This document shows positions 1 to 8,245 of a stretch of 60,215 nucleotides of DNA, piece by piece. Numbering within the stretch: position 1 is the first letter of the stretch; each line of letters begins with the position of its first letter. The notes beneath the pieces were generated by a model, which searched no databases, had not been told where the DNA came from, and was given only the letters and a program-made list of their open reading frames with translations. Position numbers and translations under genes: made by a program. Source of the stretch: Bacteroidaceae bacterium (GTDB lineage Bacteria; Bacteroidota; Bacteroidia; Bacteroidales; Bacteroidaceae); assembly GCA_024693505.1 (NCBI GenBank), contig JAILKU010000101.1:1-60215 (forward strand), read 5' to 3'.

Positions 1-1734
1 GTAGGTCTCGCGGCGGGCCAGGTCGCTGCGGACGTAGAAGCTCTGGTGGCAGACGAGCATGCCGCTGCGGAAGCTGCGCCACGAGAGCTGCCCGGGCGCC
101 CTGAGACGCCGGTGGCGAAGGAAGCGGCCCGCAGCGTCCACCAGATCCGTCTCGCCATAGATTACGGCGGGCAGCTCGCCCGGCCATCCGTCGAGCTGGC
201 GCGAGAGGCTGGTGAGGGTGCTGCTGCTGTGCAGCCGGTCGCCTGCGTTCAGGAATACGAGATACGCTCCCCTGGCGCGGCGGATGGCCTTGTTCATGGC
301 ATCGTACAGGCCGTTGTCCGGCTCGCTGACGATGGAGACCTCGTGAGGGCTCTGCCGTGCGGCATTCTCCTCCTGGTAGCGGCGGAGCAGGGACAGGGAG
401 CCGTCTGTTGACGCACCGTCTATGATAAGGTGCTCCACCAGCGGATAGTCCTGCCCGGCTACGCTGGACAGCGTTGCGGGCAGCGTGGCCTCGGCATTGA
501 ACGTGACTGTGACAATGGTGAAAAGCAGCGGGGCGGGGGCGCATCCGGTGCCGTAGGCCTCGCTTATATAGCGCTGCGCCACGTTCTCTTCGCCATAGGC
601 CCGGGCGGCACGTTCGGCGGCAGCCCGGCGCAGGTCGTTACCGAGGCAGTAGCGAATGCCGGCAGCGAGGTCGTCGGCATCTCTGCTGCGGGCCAGGTAG
701 CCGTCCACCTGGTGCTCGATCATCTCCGGTATGCCTCCCACGCGGAAGGCGCAGCAGGGTGTGCCGCAGCTCATGGCCTCGGCGATGGTGTTCGGCAGGT
801 TCTCCGTCAGGCTGCCGGTGACGAAGACGTCGGCCGCAGCATAGAGCCGCGCCATCTGATGCGGATCGCTGACGAAGGGGATGTTGAAGGTCGGCAGCGG
901 GCTCGCTATGTCCGAGTCGCGGCCCACTACGAGCAGGGCAACGCCGTCGGCGGGACTGAACTGGCGGAGTGCCTGCTGCAGGTACTGGAAGCCCTTTAGC
1001 GCGTCCTTGACTTTGCAGGCGGCGAAAAGGATCAGCTTCCGGTCGGGCGGCAGGGCCAGTGCCCTGCGTGCCTCGTCCTGCGGTATCGGGTGAAAGATGT
1101 CCTGCGGGACGGGGTTGGGTATGCTGATGACGTGCTGCCCGTCTGTCAGTGCGCTGTGGCGGGCCAGCCCGGTTATCCACCGGCTGCATCCGACAAAGGT
1201 AATGGGCCCCTCCCGATAAATGCTGAGCTTCTTCAGGAAATTGCGGTGGGGCAACGTGCCGCGCATCTGACGGCACCCGGTGCAACCCGCCTCGTAGCGG
1301 TCGCAACCCTGGACGAGATGGCATACGCCGGTGAAGGGCCACTGGTCGTGCATCGTCCAGACGACGCGTTTCCCGCTCCGCAGGATCGAGCGGAGGTCGT
1401 CGAGGGACAGGAAGCCCTGGCAGGTCCAGTGCAGATGGATGACATCGGCCCACTGGAACTCATGCCGCTCCGTGATGTCCACGCCCGTGTTTGCCAGGCT
1501 CAGTTTCCACAACCCGCGCATGCTGAAACGGTTCGCCAGGAGGATGCACACCCGCTCCCATGCCTTGCGCCACAGGCCGGCATGCACACGGCTGACGCGC
1601 CCGTCGGCGCTCTGCCGGTCGCGCACCAGCATACGTGCCTCCACTCCATTGCGACAGAGGGCATCCATCAACCGGCGCGCCGCTATGGCTGCACCGCCCT
1701 GTCGCTCACTTGTACTTACAATCAGGACTTTCAT
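1..1734 (-). CDS. Two-domain glycosyltransferase (GT4-GT2 fusion), 3' end outside window
   Basis: Reading the minus strand from the ATG at 1734 gives 578 codons without a stop up to the window edge. Residues 1 to about 395 look like a GT4 (GT-B fold) enzyme: the start MKVLIVSTSERQGGAA is a typical nucleotide-sugar transferase N-terminus, a Cys-rich stretch follows MHDQWPFTG, and the donor-site region reads ENLPNTIAEAMSCGTP near residue 315. From about residue 402 a second enzyme begins (FTIVTVTFNAE) with GT2/GT-A hallmarks: IIDGASTDGS, SEPDNGLYDAMNKA and LNAGDR. The GT2 part resembles the free GT2 at 19681-20463. It probably builds a surface glycan, with acceptor and sugars unknown. The start sits only a few bases after a -7 box, so the mRNA may be almost leaderless. 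The join is read straight through in one frame, so a frameshift is not needed to explain it. Confidence 0.85.
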   Translation of the reverse strand, partial: MKVLIVSTSERQGGAAIAARRLMDALCRNGVEARMLVRDRQSADGRVSRVHAGLWRKAWERVCILLANRFSMRGLWKLSLANTGVDITERHEFQWADVIHLHWTCQGFLSLDDLRSILRSGKRVVWTMHDQWPFTGVCHLVQGCDRYEAGCTGCRQMRGTLPHRNFLKKLSIYREGPITFVGCSRWITGLARHSALTDGQHVISIPNPVPQDIFHPIPQDEARRALALPPDRKLILFAACKVKDALKGFQYLQQALRQFSPADGVALLVVGRDSDIASPLPTFNIPFVSDPHQMARLYAAADVFVTGSLTENLPNTIAEAMSCGTPCCAFRVGGIPEMIEHQVDGYLARSRDADDLAAGIRYCLGNDLRRAAAERAARAYGEENVAQRYISEAYGTGCAPAPLLFTIVTVTFNAEATLPATLSSVAGQDYPLVEHLIIDGASTDGSLSLLRRYQEENAARQSPHEVSIVSEPDNGLYDAMNKAIRRARGAYLVFLNAGDRLHSSSTLTSLSRQLDGWPGELPAVIYGETDLVDAAGRFLRHRRLRAPGQLSWRSFRSGMLVCHQSFYVRSDLARRETY

Positions 1735-1740
1735 CAGGTG

Positions 1741-1819
1741 CAAAAATATAAATAAGCGGGGGATAAGCAAAATAAAATCCACTTTAATTTTGTTTATCCC
1801 CCGTATAATCGTAATTTTG
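1741..1819. promoter_or_regulatory. Divergent promoter pair with mirrored -33 elements
   Basis: On the plus strand TTTG at 1789-1792 and TAATTTTG at 1812-1819 are 19 nt apart and point to glnS. On the minus strand TTTG at 1768-1771 and TATTTTTG at 1741-1748 are also 19 nt apart and point to the glycosyltransferase. Both -33 boxes lie in a large inverted repeat: arms 1757-1773 and 1787-1803 are complementary at 16 of 17 positions, with 13 nt between. The repeat could be an operator covering both promoters or simply two similar promoters back to back. The spacing match to the Bacteroidetes sigma factor consensus is clear. Confidence 0.75.
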
Positions 1820-1882
1820 CAGCCTTAAAAGTGAAATAAGGCTTCCCGGCGAAGCAAAGCTATAGACAAAAAAGATTGAATT

Positions 1883-3631
1883 ATGGACATAAAGGAAACA
1901 ACAGAAGTGACGGAGAAGAGAAGCCTGAACTTCATCGAGCAGAAAGTGGAAAAAGACTTGGCCGAAGGCAAGAACGGCGGCCGCCTGCAAACCCGGTTCC
2001 CGCCGGAGCCAAACGGTTATCTGCACATCGGGCATGCCAAGGCCATTGCCCTGGATTTCGGCATCGCCAAGCGCTACGGCGGCATCTGCAACTTGCGCTT
2101 TGACGACACGAACCCTACAAAGGAGGAAACGGAATACATCGAGAGCATAGAGCACGACATACAGTGGCTGGGCTTCCAGTGGGACCGTGTCTGCTATGCC
2201 AGCGATTATTTCCAGGAGCTGTGGGACTTTGCCGTCTGGCTGATCCGGCAGGGCCGGGCTTACGTTGACGAGCAGAGTGCCGAGGTCATCGCCCAGCAGA
2301 AGGGTACCACCACGAAGGCGGGCACCAACAGTCCCTTCCGCGACCGTCCGGTCGAGGAGAACCTGCGCCTCTTTGAGTTCATGAACAGCGGTCAGGCCAC
2401 TCCGGGAACCCTTGTGCTCAGGGCCAAGATAGATATGGCTCACCCGAATATGCTCTTCCGCGACCCGCTGCTCTACCGTGTAATGAACATACCGCATATC
2501 CGCACGGGAAACAAGTGGAACGCCTATCCCATGTACGACTTCACCCACGGGCAGAGCGACTATCTGGAGGGCGTGACCCACTCGCTCTGTACATTGGAGT
2601 TTGTGGAGCACAGGCCTCTCTACGACCTCTTTGTCACCTGGATGAAGGAATACAAGGGCGAGACGGATAACATAGAGGACAACCGTCCCCGCCAGACGGA
2701 GTTCAATAAACTGAACCTGAGTTATACGCTGATGTCCAAGCGCAACCTGCTGGCCCTGGTCAAGGAAGGACTGGTGAGCGGATGGGACGACCCTCGCATG
2801 CCAACTATCTGCGGGTTCCGTCGGCGCGGCTACAGTCCCGAGAGTATCATTAAGTTTATAGACAAGATAGGCTATACGACCTATGACGCCCTAAACGAGA
2901 TGGCATTGATGGAAAGCGCCGTGCGCGAAGACCTGAACAGCCGTGCCCTGCGCGTAAGTGCCGTATTGGACCCGGTGAAGGTGATCATAACCAATTATCC
3001 CGAGGGAAAAACCGAGCAGCTGACAGCTGTGAATAATCCCGAGAATGAGGCAGACGGTACGCATATCATCGACTTCGGTCGGGAATTGTGGATCGAGCGC
3101 GACGACTTTATGGCTGTGCCCGAGAAGAAGTTCATGCGTCTGGCTCCCGGCAAGGAGGTAAGGCTGAAGAATGCGTATATTATCAAGTGTAACGAGGAAG
3201 GCGAGCACCCGTTTGATGTGGATGCAGACGGCCGCGTGACTGCTATTTATTGTACCTATGACCCAGAGAGCCGCAGCGGCATGCCTGGCGCAAACAGGAA
3301 GATCAAGGGCAAGACCCTGCATTGGGTGAGTTGCCAGCATGCAGTGGAGGCAGAGGTGCGCCTGTATGACCGGTTGTGGAATGCCGAGAATCCGCGCGAT
3401 GAACTGGCTGCTATTCGCGAAGCTCAGGACTGCGATGCCGTAACGGCCATGAAGCAGATGATAAATCCGGACAGTCTTCACGTGCTCAAGCATTGTTTTG
3501 TCGAGGAATTTGTACGCCAGATGCCTCCTCTCAGCTACCTGCAGTTCCAGCGTATCGGCTATTTCAACGTTGACCCCGAAAGCACCCCGGACCATCTGAT
3601 CTTCAACAAGACGGTGGGACTGAAGAGCTAA
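1883..3631 (+). CDS. glnS: Glutaminyl-tRNA synthetase
   Basis: This 582-residue cytoplasmic class I aminoacyl-tRNA synthetase charges tRNA-Gln with glutamine. The N-terminal catalytic domain carries PPEPNGYLHIGHAKA (HIGH at residues 48-51) and the KMSKS equivalent MSKR at about 284-287. The stretch RFDDTNPTKEETEYIESI is typical of GlnRS and eukaryote-like GluRS, and the beta-barrel anticodon-binding part follows from about residue 340. Length and domain order are normal. The ATG at 1883 lies about 60 nt after a well-formed promoter. The TPR gene starts 100 nt downstream with no visible terminator, so co-transcription is possible. Confidence 0.96.
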   Translation: MDIKETTEVTEKRSLNFIEQKVEKDLAEGKNGGRLQTRFPPEPNGYLHIGHAKAIALDFGIAKRYGGICNLRFDDTNPTKEETEYIESIEHDIQWLGFQWDRVCYASDYFQELWDFAVWLIRQGRAYVDEQSAEVIAQQKGTTTKAGTNSPFRDRPVEENLRLFEFMNSGQATPGTLVLRAKIDMAHPNMLFRDPLLYRVMNIPHIRTGNKWNAYPMYDFTHGQSDYLEGVTHSLCTLEFVEHRPLYDLFVTWMKEYKGETDNIEDNRPRQTEFNKLNLSYTLMSKRNLLALVKEGLVSGWDDPRMPTICGFRRRGYSPESIIKFIDKIGYTTYDALNEMALMESAVREDLNSRALRVSAVLDPVKVIITNYPEGKTEQLTAVNNPENEADGTHIIDFGRELWIERDDFMAVPEKKFMRLAPGKEVRLKNAYIIKCNEEGEHPFDVDADGRVTAIYCTYDPESRSGMPGANRKIKGKTLHWVSCQHAVEAEVRLYDRLWNAENPRDELAAIREAQDCDAVTAMKQMINPDSLHVLKHCFVEEFVRQMPPLSYLQFQRIGYFNVDPESTPDHLIFNKTVGLKS

Positions 3632-3731
3632 TTCCCATAGTGGCGTAAGGCTCACCCATTCATAGGCAAAAAGAGAAGTATATCATCAATAAAGCTGCAA
3701 GTCGTAAATTCACAAACCCAAAAGCCCAAAA

Positions 3732-5192
3732 ATGATGCGGGAAGAGGATGAACAGGCTTTTTTCGAGGACCCTGAGTTCCAGGAGGTGCTGAGGAAGTAT
3801 GAGGAGGCCCGCCGCAGCGGAGCCCCCTTCTACATGGACGCTGATGACCTGACGGACATTGCGGAATACTATATGGTTCAAGAGCGCGAGGAACAGGCCG
3901 ATGAAGCCATCCGGATAGCCACGGAACTGCATCCTGAAAGCGTTGACCCGCAGGTATTCCTGGCCCGGCAGCAGATGTTCCATGACAATCTGGAGAAAGC
4001 CCATGAGATCTGCGACGCAATCATCGATCAGGACGATTCGGAGGTGCGCTTCCTGAAGGCTGAGCTGTTGATTCGTGAGCAGAAGAGTCAGGAGGCCAGT
4101 GACTTCCTGATGGATTGTTACGAGCGAATGACCTCGGACCGTGCGAACTTCCTCTATGACTGCGCAGGCGTTTTTATGGACTACGCTCTTTGGGACGAAG
4201 CCCAAGTTTTTGCCCGGCGACTGATGGATGAATATCCCGGCTATCGCAAGGGGCCTTCGTTGATGGCAGATGTCCTTGTTTCAAAGGGCAGCTATGAGGA
4301 GGCTATCCCCCTGCTGAACAAAATCCTTGACGACGATCCTTATCAGATTGGCGCATGGAACCTGCTGGCTGAGTCCCAAGGCGCTTTGGAGCAATTTCAA
4401 GAGGCAATAGAAAGTACGGAGTACGTGCTGGCTATCGATGAGAACAACCAGCGAGCTGTTATCACAAAGGCCAACTGCCTGTTCCATCTTGACCAACTCG
4501 AGGAGGCTCATTCCCTCTATAAAATATATCTGGAAAGAAATCCGCAGGACAGTGTCGTATATTACCTGGATGCGGTTTGCCTGGCTGACTTGGAACGATA
4601 CGAGGAATCGGCTGCGCAGTTAACAGCAGCTAATGAGGTGAGCAGCGAAATGTCGCCCGAGCAGTTGAACATATATATGCAGCAGGCATTCGTGGAAAGC
4701 CGCCTGCGCCATTTGGACCGTGCCATTGCTGCAATTGATAAAGCCAGGAAAATTGCCCCAGAGGACAGTAATGATAACGAATATGAGTTGCAGCTGGGAC
4801 GCATCTTCTTGGAGAACAACCGTGCAAGTGAGGCTGGCGTACATTTCCGTCAAGCCCTTCATGTCAGTAAAGACCGCAAGAAGACATATTTTAGGATGGG
4901 TGTCGCCTTTGCGGACGTGGAATTCTATCAGCTGGCAAAAGGTGTGTTTGAGATGCTCCAGACATCTTATGGCGAATCCATGAATGTTGATGTCGTCCCC
5001 TACTTGGCTTACTGCTATTCTCATTTAGGGGAGAATGAAAAATACCTCAGTTCACTTAAGGAAGCAGTCCGGTGTAATCCTCAGGTTACAAAGGTCCTCT
5101 TTTCGCCTACATTTCCCGGGGTGTCCCCCGATGAGTACTATCTATATGCCTTCAAATCTGTTTACGGACGCTTTCCCAAAGACGATGAATAG
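3732..5192 (+). CDS. Cytoplasmic tetratricopeptide (TPR) repeat protein
   Basis: The 486-residue protein has no signal peptide and starts with a very acidic segment. It then consists almost wholly of TPR-like helix pairs: recurring patterns of about 34 residues such as AIPLLNKILDDDPYQIGAWNL and AIESTEYVLAIDENNQRAV, with Asp/Asn-Pro turns between helices. Such proteins act as scaffolds; no enzyme motif is visible and the partner is unknown. It follows glnS by 100 nt. A second ATG directly follows the first (3735), so the start is uncertain by one codon. It ends before a strong bidirectional hairpin at 5222-5278. Confidence 0.85.
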   Translation: MMREEDEQAFFEDPEFQEVLRKYEEARRSGAPFYMDADDLTDIAEYYMVQEREEQADEAIRIATELHPESVDPQVFLARQQMFHDNLEKAHEICDAIIDQDDSEVRFLKAELLIREQKSQEASDFLMDCYERMTSDRANFLYDCAGVFMDYALWDEAQVFARRLMDEYPGYRKGPSLMADVLVSKGSYEEAIPLLNKILDDDPYQIGAWNLLAESQGALEQFQEAIESTEYVLAIDENNQRAVITKANCLFHLDQLEEAHSLYKIYLERNPQDSVVYYLDAVCLADLERYEESAAQLTAANEVSSEMSPEQLNIYMQQAFVESRLRHLDRAIAAIDKARKIAPEDSNDNEYELQLGRIFLENNRASEAGVHFRQALHVSKDRKKTYFRMGVAFADVEFYQLAKGVFEMLQTSYGESMNVDVVPYLAYCYSHLGENEKYLSSLKEAVRCNPQVTKVLFSPTFPGVSPDEYYLYAFKSVYGRFPKDDE

Positions 5193-5221
5193 AGAAAGAT
5201 GAATAGAGCAAGATGAATAAA

Positions 5222-5278
5222 GAAAGAGGCTGTTAAAATGTCTTGCCTTAGGCAATCATTTTTGAAACAGCCTCTTTC
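5222..5278. terminator. Bidirectional terminator with nested hairpin
   Basis: Arms 5222-5234 and 5266-5278 are a perfect 13-bp inverted repeat (GAAAGAGGCTGTT and its complement). A second small hairpin, TTGCC-TTA-GGCAA, sits in the loop near 5243-5255. It lies between two convergent genes (TPR protein and phosphodiesterase), has A-rich and T-rich flanks, and so can end transcription from both sides. Confidence 0.7.
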
Positions 5279-5298
5279 CGTGAAAAAACTTTTGTTTC

Positions 5299-6069
5299 TT
5301 ATCTTTTCTTTTCGTTGAGAATTCCTTGCAGGATTTGGGGGTCATTGGTGGTAATGAGGTCAATACCTTTCATATTGGCAAACTTTTTTAGACCTTCTTC
5401 ACCGTCCACCGTCCAAACATTAACCTCTAATCCCAGGCGCTTGCATTGTTCGGCCCATTCGGGGTGCTTGTCGAATACGTTCAAGTGATAGTCGATACCT
5501 GTGAATCCACATTTCTTAATCTCGGCCGGGGACAGGTCTCCGTTCAGATAGGCAACCTTGCTTTGGGGCGAAAGGGCGTGGACTTGTTCGCATACAAAGC
5601 GGCTGAATGCTATGTAATCCACGCGGCGTTCAAGCCCTAAGGCACTAACCAGTTCCAGGCATGTCTTCACGGCTCTCAGATTGCGTTCGTCCGACTTATG
5701 TGTCTTGATTTCCAGCACAAGCGTAATGTAGGGTAGTTTCTTGCCCAACTGAAGGTATTGTTGCAGGGTGGGGAGGAATTCACCGTTACCCAGTCGCCGG
5801 CTCATGAGCGTCGGGTAAGGCGTGTCCTCAATGCGCATGCCTTCCCAAACTGCATCATGGAATACCACGGGCACACCATCTGAGGTAATCCAAACATCGA
5901 ATTCAGATCCCCATAATCCTAAGTCCGCGGCTTTCTGGAGTGAGGTCAGCGAGTTCTGGGCGCTGCCGTCAATACGCCAATATCCGCGATGGGCTACTAT
6001 CTGAGGTTGGGCAAGGAGTGTCGCATTGAGCAACGTGGTGGCCAAGGCCATAAGAAGAAATCGTTTCAT
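5299..6069 (-). CDS. Secreted glycerophosphodiester phosphodiesterase family protein
   Basis: This 256-residue protein has a signal peptide (MKRFLLMALATTLLNATLLA, cleavage near residue 20). The GDPD TIM-barrel signature follows: AHRGYW (H27, R28), the metal-binding pair in SEFDVW (E56, D58) and the second His in VVFHD (H71). The C-terminal part keeps LGLEVNVWTVDGEEGLKKF and ends DLITTNDPQIL, as in the family. It should hydrolyse glycerophosphodiesters in the periplasm or at the surface, releasing glycerol-3-phosphate; the exact substrate is inferred. It is transcribed from its own promoter (boxes 6114-6121 and 6141-6144), divergent from the esterase gene. Confidence 0.9.
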   Translation of the reverse strand: MKRFLLMALATTLLNATLLAQPQIVAHRGYWRIDGSAQNSLTSLQKAADLGLWGSEFDVWITSDGVPVVFHDAVWEGMRIEDTPYPTLMSRRLGNGEFLPTLQQYLQLGKKLPYITLVLEIKTHKSDERNLRAVKTCLELVSALGLERRVDYIAFSRFVCEQVHALSPQSKVAYLNGDLSPAEIKKCGFTGIDYHLNVFDKHPEWAEQCKRLGLEVNVWTVDGEEGLKKFANMKGIDLITTNDPQILQGILNEKKR

Positions 6070-6113
6070 GATGATCGTATAGTTAAATATGCATTTCTAA
6101 TCAAAAATCGATG

Positions 6114-6193
6114 CAAAGGTATGAATAAGCAGGCACAAAGCAAAATTAATCACATATTTTGTTTTGGAAAGTGAAATATAATCCTTACTTTTG
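6114..6193. promoter_or_regulatory. Divergent promoters for phosphodiesterase (-) and esterase (+)
   Basis: On the minus strand TACCTTTG (6114-6121) and TTTG (6141-6144) are 19 nt apart. On the plus strand TTTG (6163-6166) and TACTTTTG (6186-6193) are 19 nt apart. Both fit the Bacteroidetes primary promoter exactly, and the plus-strand box is 24 nt before the ATG at 6218. Confidence 0.75.
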
Positions 6194-6217
6194 CACACAT
6201 ATTAATATAATATACGC

Positions 6218-8185
6218 ATGAATAAACGTTCCTTTTTCCTCGCTATGGCGAGTTTGGTGGTGCCGGCTATCCTGTCGGCCCGTGTGGCTCTGCCCACACA
6301 CTTTACCAGTAACATGGTTCTCCAGCAGCAATCGTCTCTTCTCATCAAAGGGCATGCACGTCCTAATAGTACGGTTGACTTGCAGACGAGTTGGAGTCGT
6401 ACCCCCGTATCTGTCATGGCCGACGGCCAGGGCCGCTTCGAAATGAGAATAGCCACTCCGAAGGCCAGTCTGAAACCTCAGACGCTGACCTTCAGTGATG
6501 GCGAGGAAACTACACTGGAAAACGTTCTCATAGGTGAGGTCTGGCTCGGTAGCGGACAGAGTAATATGGAGATGCCTGTTGAGGGTTGGGGAAAGGTATT
6601 CAATTATGAAGAAGAGATAGCCAATGCGAACTATCCCATGATTCGACTGCTTCAGGTAAAGAAGAAGACGAGCATTAGTCCTCTGGAGCAGGTCGAGTTG
6701 AACATGGGCGGATGGCAGGAATGCAGCCCGCAGTACATCCCCAATTTCAGTGCCCTATGCTATTTTTATGCCCTCCGCTTGTGGGAGGAGCTGAAGGTGC
6801 CCATTGGCGTAATTGACGATGACTGGGGCGGCACAGTGGCCGAGGCATGGGTCAGTGCCGAGTCGTTGGAGCAGGTAAATGGCTTTGAGAGCCAGATAGG
6901 CAAATATCGTGAATTGGGCTTCAACCGTGGAGCCATAGAGGAATACTATGTGCAGCAAGCTGCCGACTTCGAGGCTAATCTTCGTCGTATGGATAAGGGA
7001 TTCTGCGGTCCCACTCCATGGACAGCCTTAGAGCTTGATAATGACGGATGGAAGGCTGTGCCCGTGCCTGGAATCTGGGAAGACGTACTCGGAAGCATTG
7101 ATGGAATTGTCTGGTATCGTTTAATAGTAGATTTGCCTAAAGACTGGGCCGGGAAGGAACTGACTTTAGACTTGGGCGTGACAGACGATCAGGATGTAAC
7201 CTTCTGGAATGGTGAGGAAGTGGGGCGCACCACTTCGATGAACGAACAGTCCACTTACAAGGTACCTGCCAAAATGGTGAAGGAGGGGCGCAATGTTATT
7301 GCCGTACGCGTAATGGACACAGGCGGGAACGGTGGTCTTTCCACGTCCGACAAAGGTCGTTTCTCGCTAAAACAGGATGGCAAGACGATTGCTCTGGCCG
7401 GGCAGAAATGGATGGCTCAAGCTGGGGTAAGCTTGGACAAAATGCCTCCGACACCGCTCCCTTTGGACAATCCTAATCATCCTACCGTACTCTTCAATGC
7501 TATGATTCATCCACTCATTATTTTCCCCGTACGAGGTATCATTTGGTATCAGGGCTGTTCTAATGTGGGTCGTGGCAAGCAGTATGAGCCCCTTTTCCAG
7601 ACACTTATTCACGACTGGCGACGCCAGTTCGGGAATCCTCAGATGCCTTTCTACTTTGTGCAATTAGCAAACTATTTGACGCCTAAAGATTTACAGCCGG
7701 ATTCTCAGTGGGCTCAATTGCGCGAGTCGCAGGCCAAAGCACTTTGTCTGCCAAATACTGGAATGGCAGTTAATATCGACCTGGGCGACGCCAGGGATAT
7801 ACATCCCAAGACAAAGCGTGAATTGGGACGCCGTCTTGCTGCTATAGCCTTGCACAATACCTATGGAAAAGTAAAGACTGCATTTACGGCTCCTGTCTAT
7901 AAGGGTTTTGAGGTAAAGAATGACAAGATTCATGTATATTTCTCTTTGCCAGAAGGGAGTGAGCCCTTGGTGCAGGAGAATAATTTGTCGGGCTTTATTA
8001 TCCAAGGTCCTGATTTGAAGTGGCATGTGGCGGAAGCGCAAACTGTGAATGAGGCAGAGGTCGTGGTAAGTAGTCCGGAGGTTCGTTATCCTGTTGCCGT
8101 GCGTTATGGTTGGGCTGACAATCCGACCTGTACCCTGCGTACACAGAGTAACTTCCACGTTGCTCCTTTCCGTACGGACTATTAA
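6218..8185 (+). CDS. Sialate O-acetylesterase-type (SASA/SGNH) carbohydrate esterase
   Basis: The 655-residue protein has a signal peptide (about residues 1-21, ending LSA). The catalytic Ser is in GSGQSNMEMPV (S115), and the Asp/His part of the SGNH triad is in DARDIHP (D527, H529). Between the two catalytic halves lies an inserted jelly-roll domain (about 265-400), seen as WKAVPVPGIWEDV and DLPKDWAGKELTLDLG, like the sugar-binding domains of GH2 enzymes. The family removes O-acetyl groups from sialic acids or plant polysaccharides; xylan or pectin seems as likely as sialic acid here because other nearby enzymes target plant walls. The protein is exported to the periplasm or surface. The start fits the promoter 24 nt upstream. 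Confidence 0.88.
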   Translation: MNKRSFFLAMASLVVPAILSARVALPTHFTSNMVLQQQSSLLIKGHARPNSTVDLQTSWSRTPVSVMADGQGRFEMRIATPKASLKPQTLTFSDGEETTLENVLIGEVWLGSGQSNMEMPVEGWGKVFNYEEEIANANYPMIRLLQVKKKTSISPLEQVELNMGGWQECSPQYIPNFSALCYFYALRLWEELKVPIGVIDDDWGGTVAEAWVSAESLEQVNGFESQIGKYRELGFNRGAIEEYYVQQAADFEANLRRMDKGFCGPTPWTALELDNDGWKAVPVPGIWEDVLGSIDGIVWYRLIVDLPKDWAGKELTLDLGVTDDQDVTFWNGEEVGRTTSMNEQSTYKVPAKMVKEGRNVIAVRVMDTGGNGGLSTSDKGRFSLKQDGKTIALAGQKWMAQAGVSLDKMPPTPLPLDNPNHPTVLFNAMIHPLIIFPVRGIIWYQGCSNVGRGKQYEPLFQTLIHDWRRQFGNPQMPFYFVQLANYLTPKDLQPDSQWAQLRESQAKALCLPNTGMAVNIDLGDARDIHPKTKRELGRRLAAIALHNTYGKVKTAFTAPVYKGFEVKNDKIHVYFSLPEGSEPLVQENNLSGFIIQGPDLKWHVAEAQTVNEAEVVVSSPEVRYPVAVRYGWADNPTCTLRTQSNFHVAPFRTDY

Positions 8186-8245
8186 GGCTGATGGGTGTAA
8201 TCGCATAAAGTGGCTCACTAAAGTACTGATTGAAGAAACCGATAA

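Noticed and set aside
638..1453. 271-residue open frame on the minus strand
   Set aside because: Arg/Pro/His-rich, without domains, and lies in another frame of the GT4-GT2 gene, which has clear motifs in its own frame.
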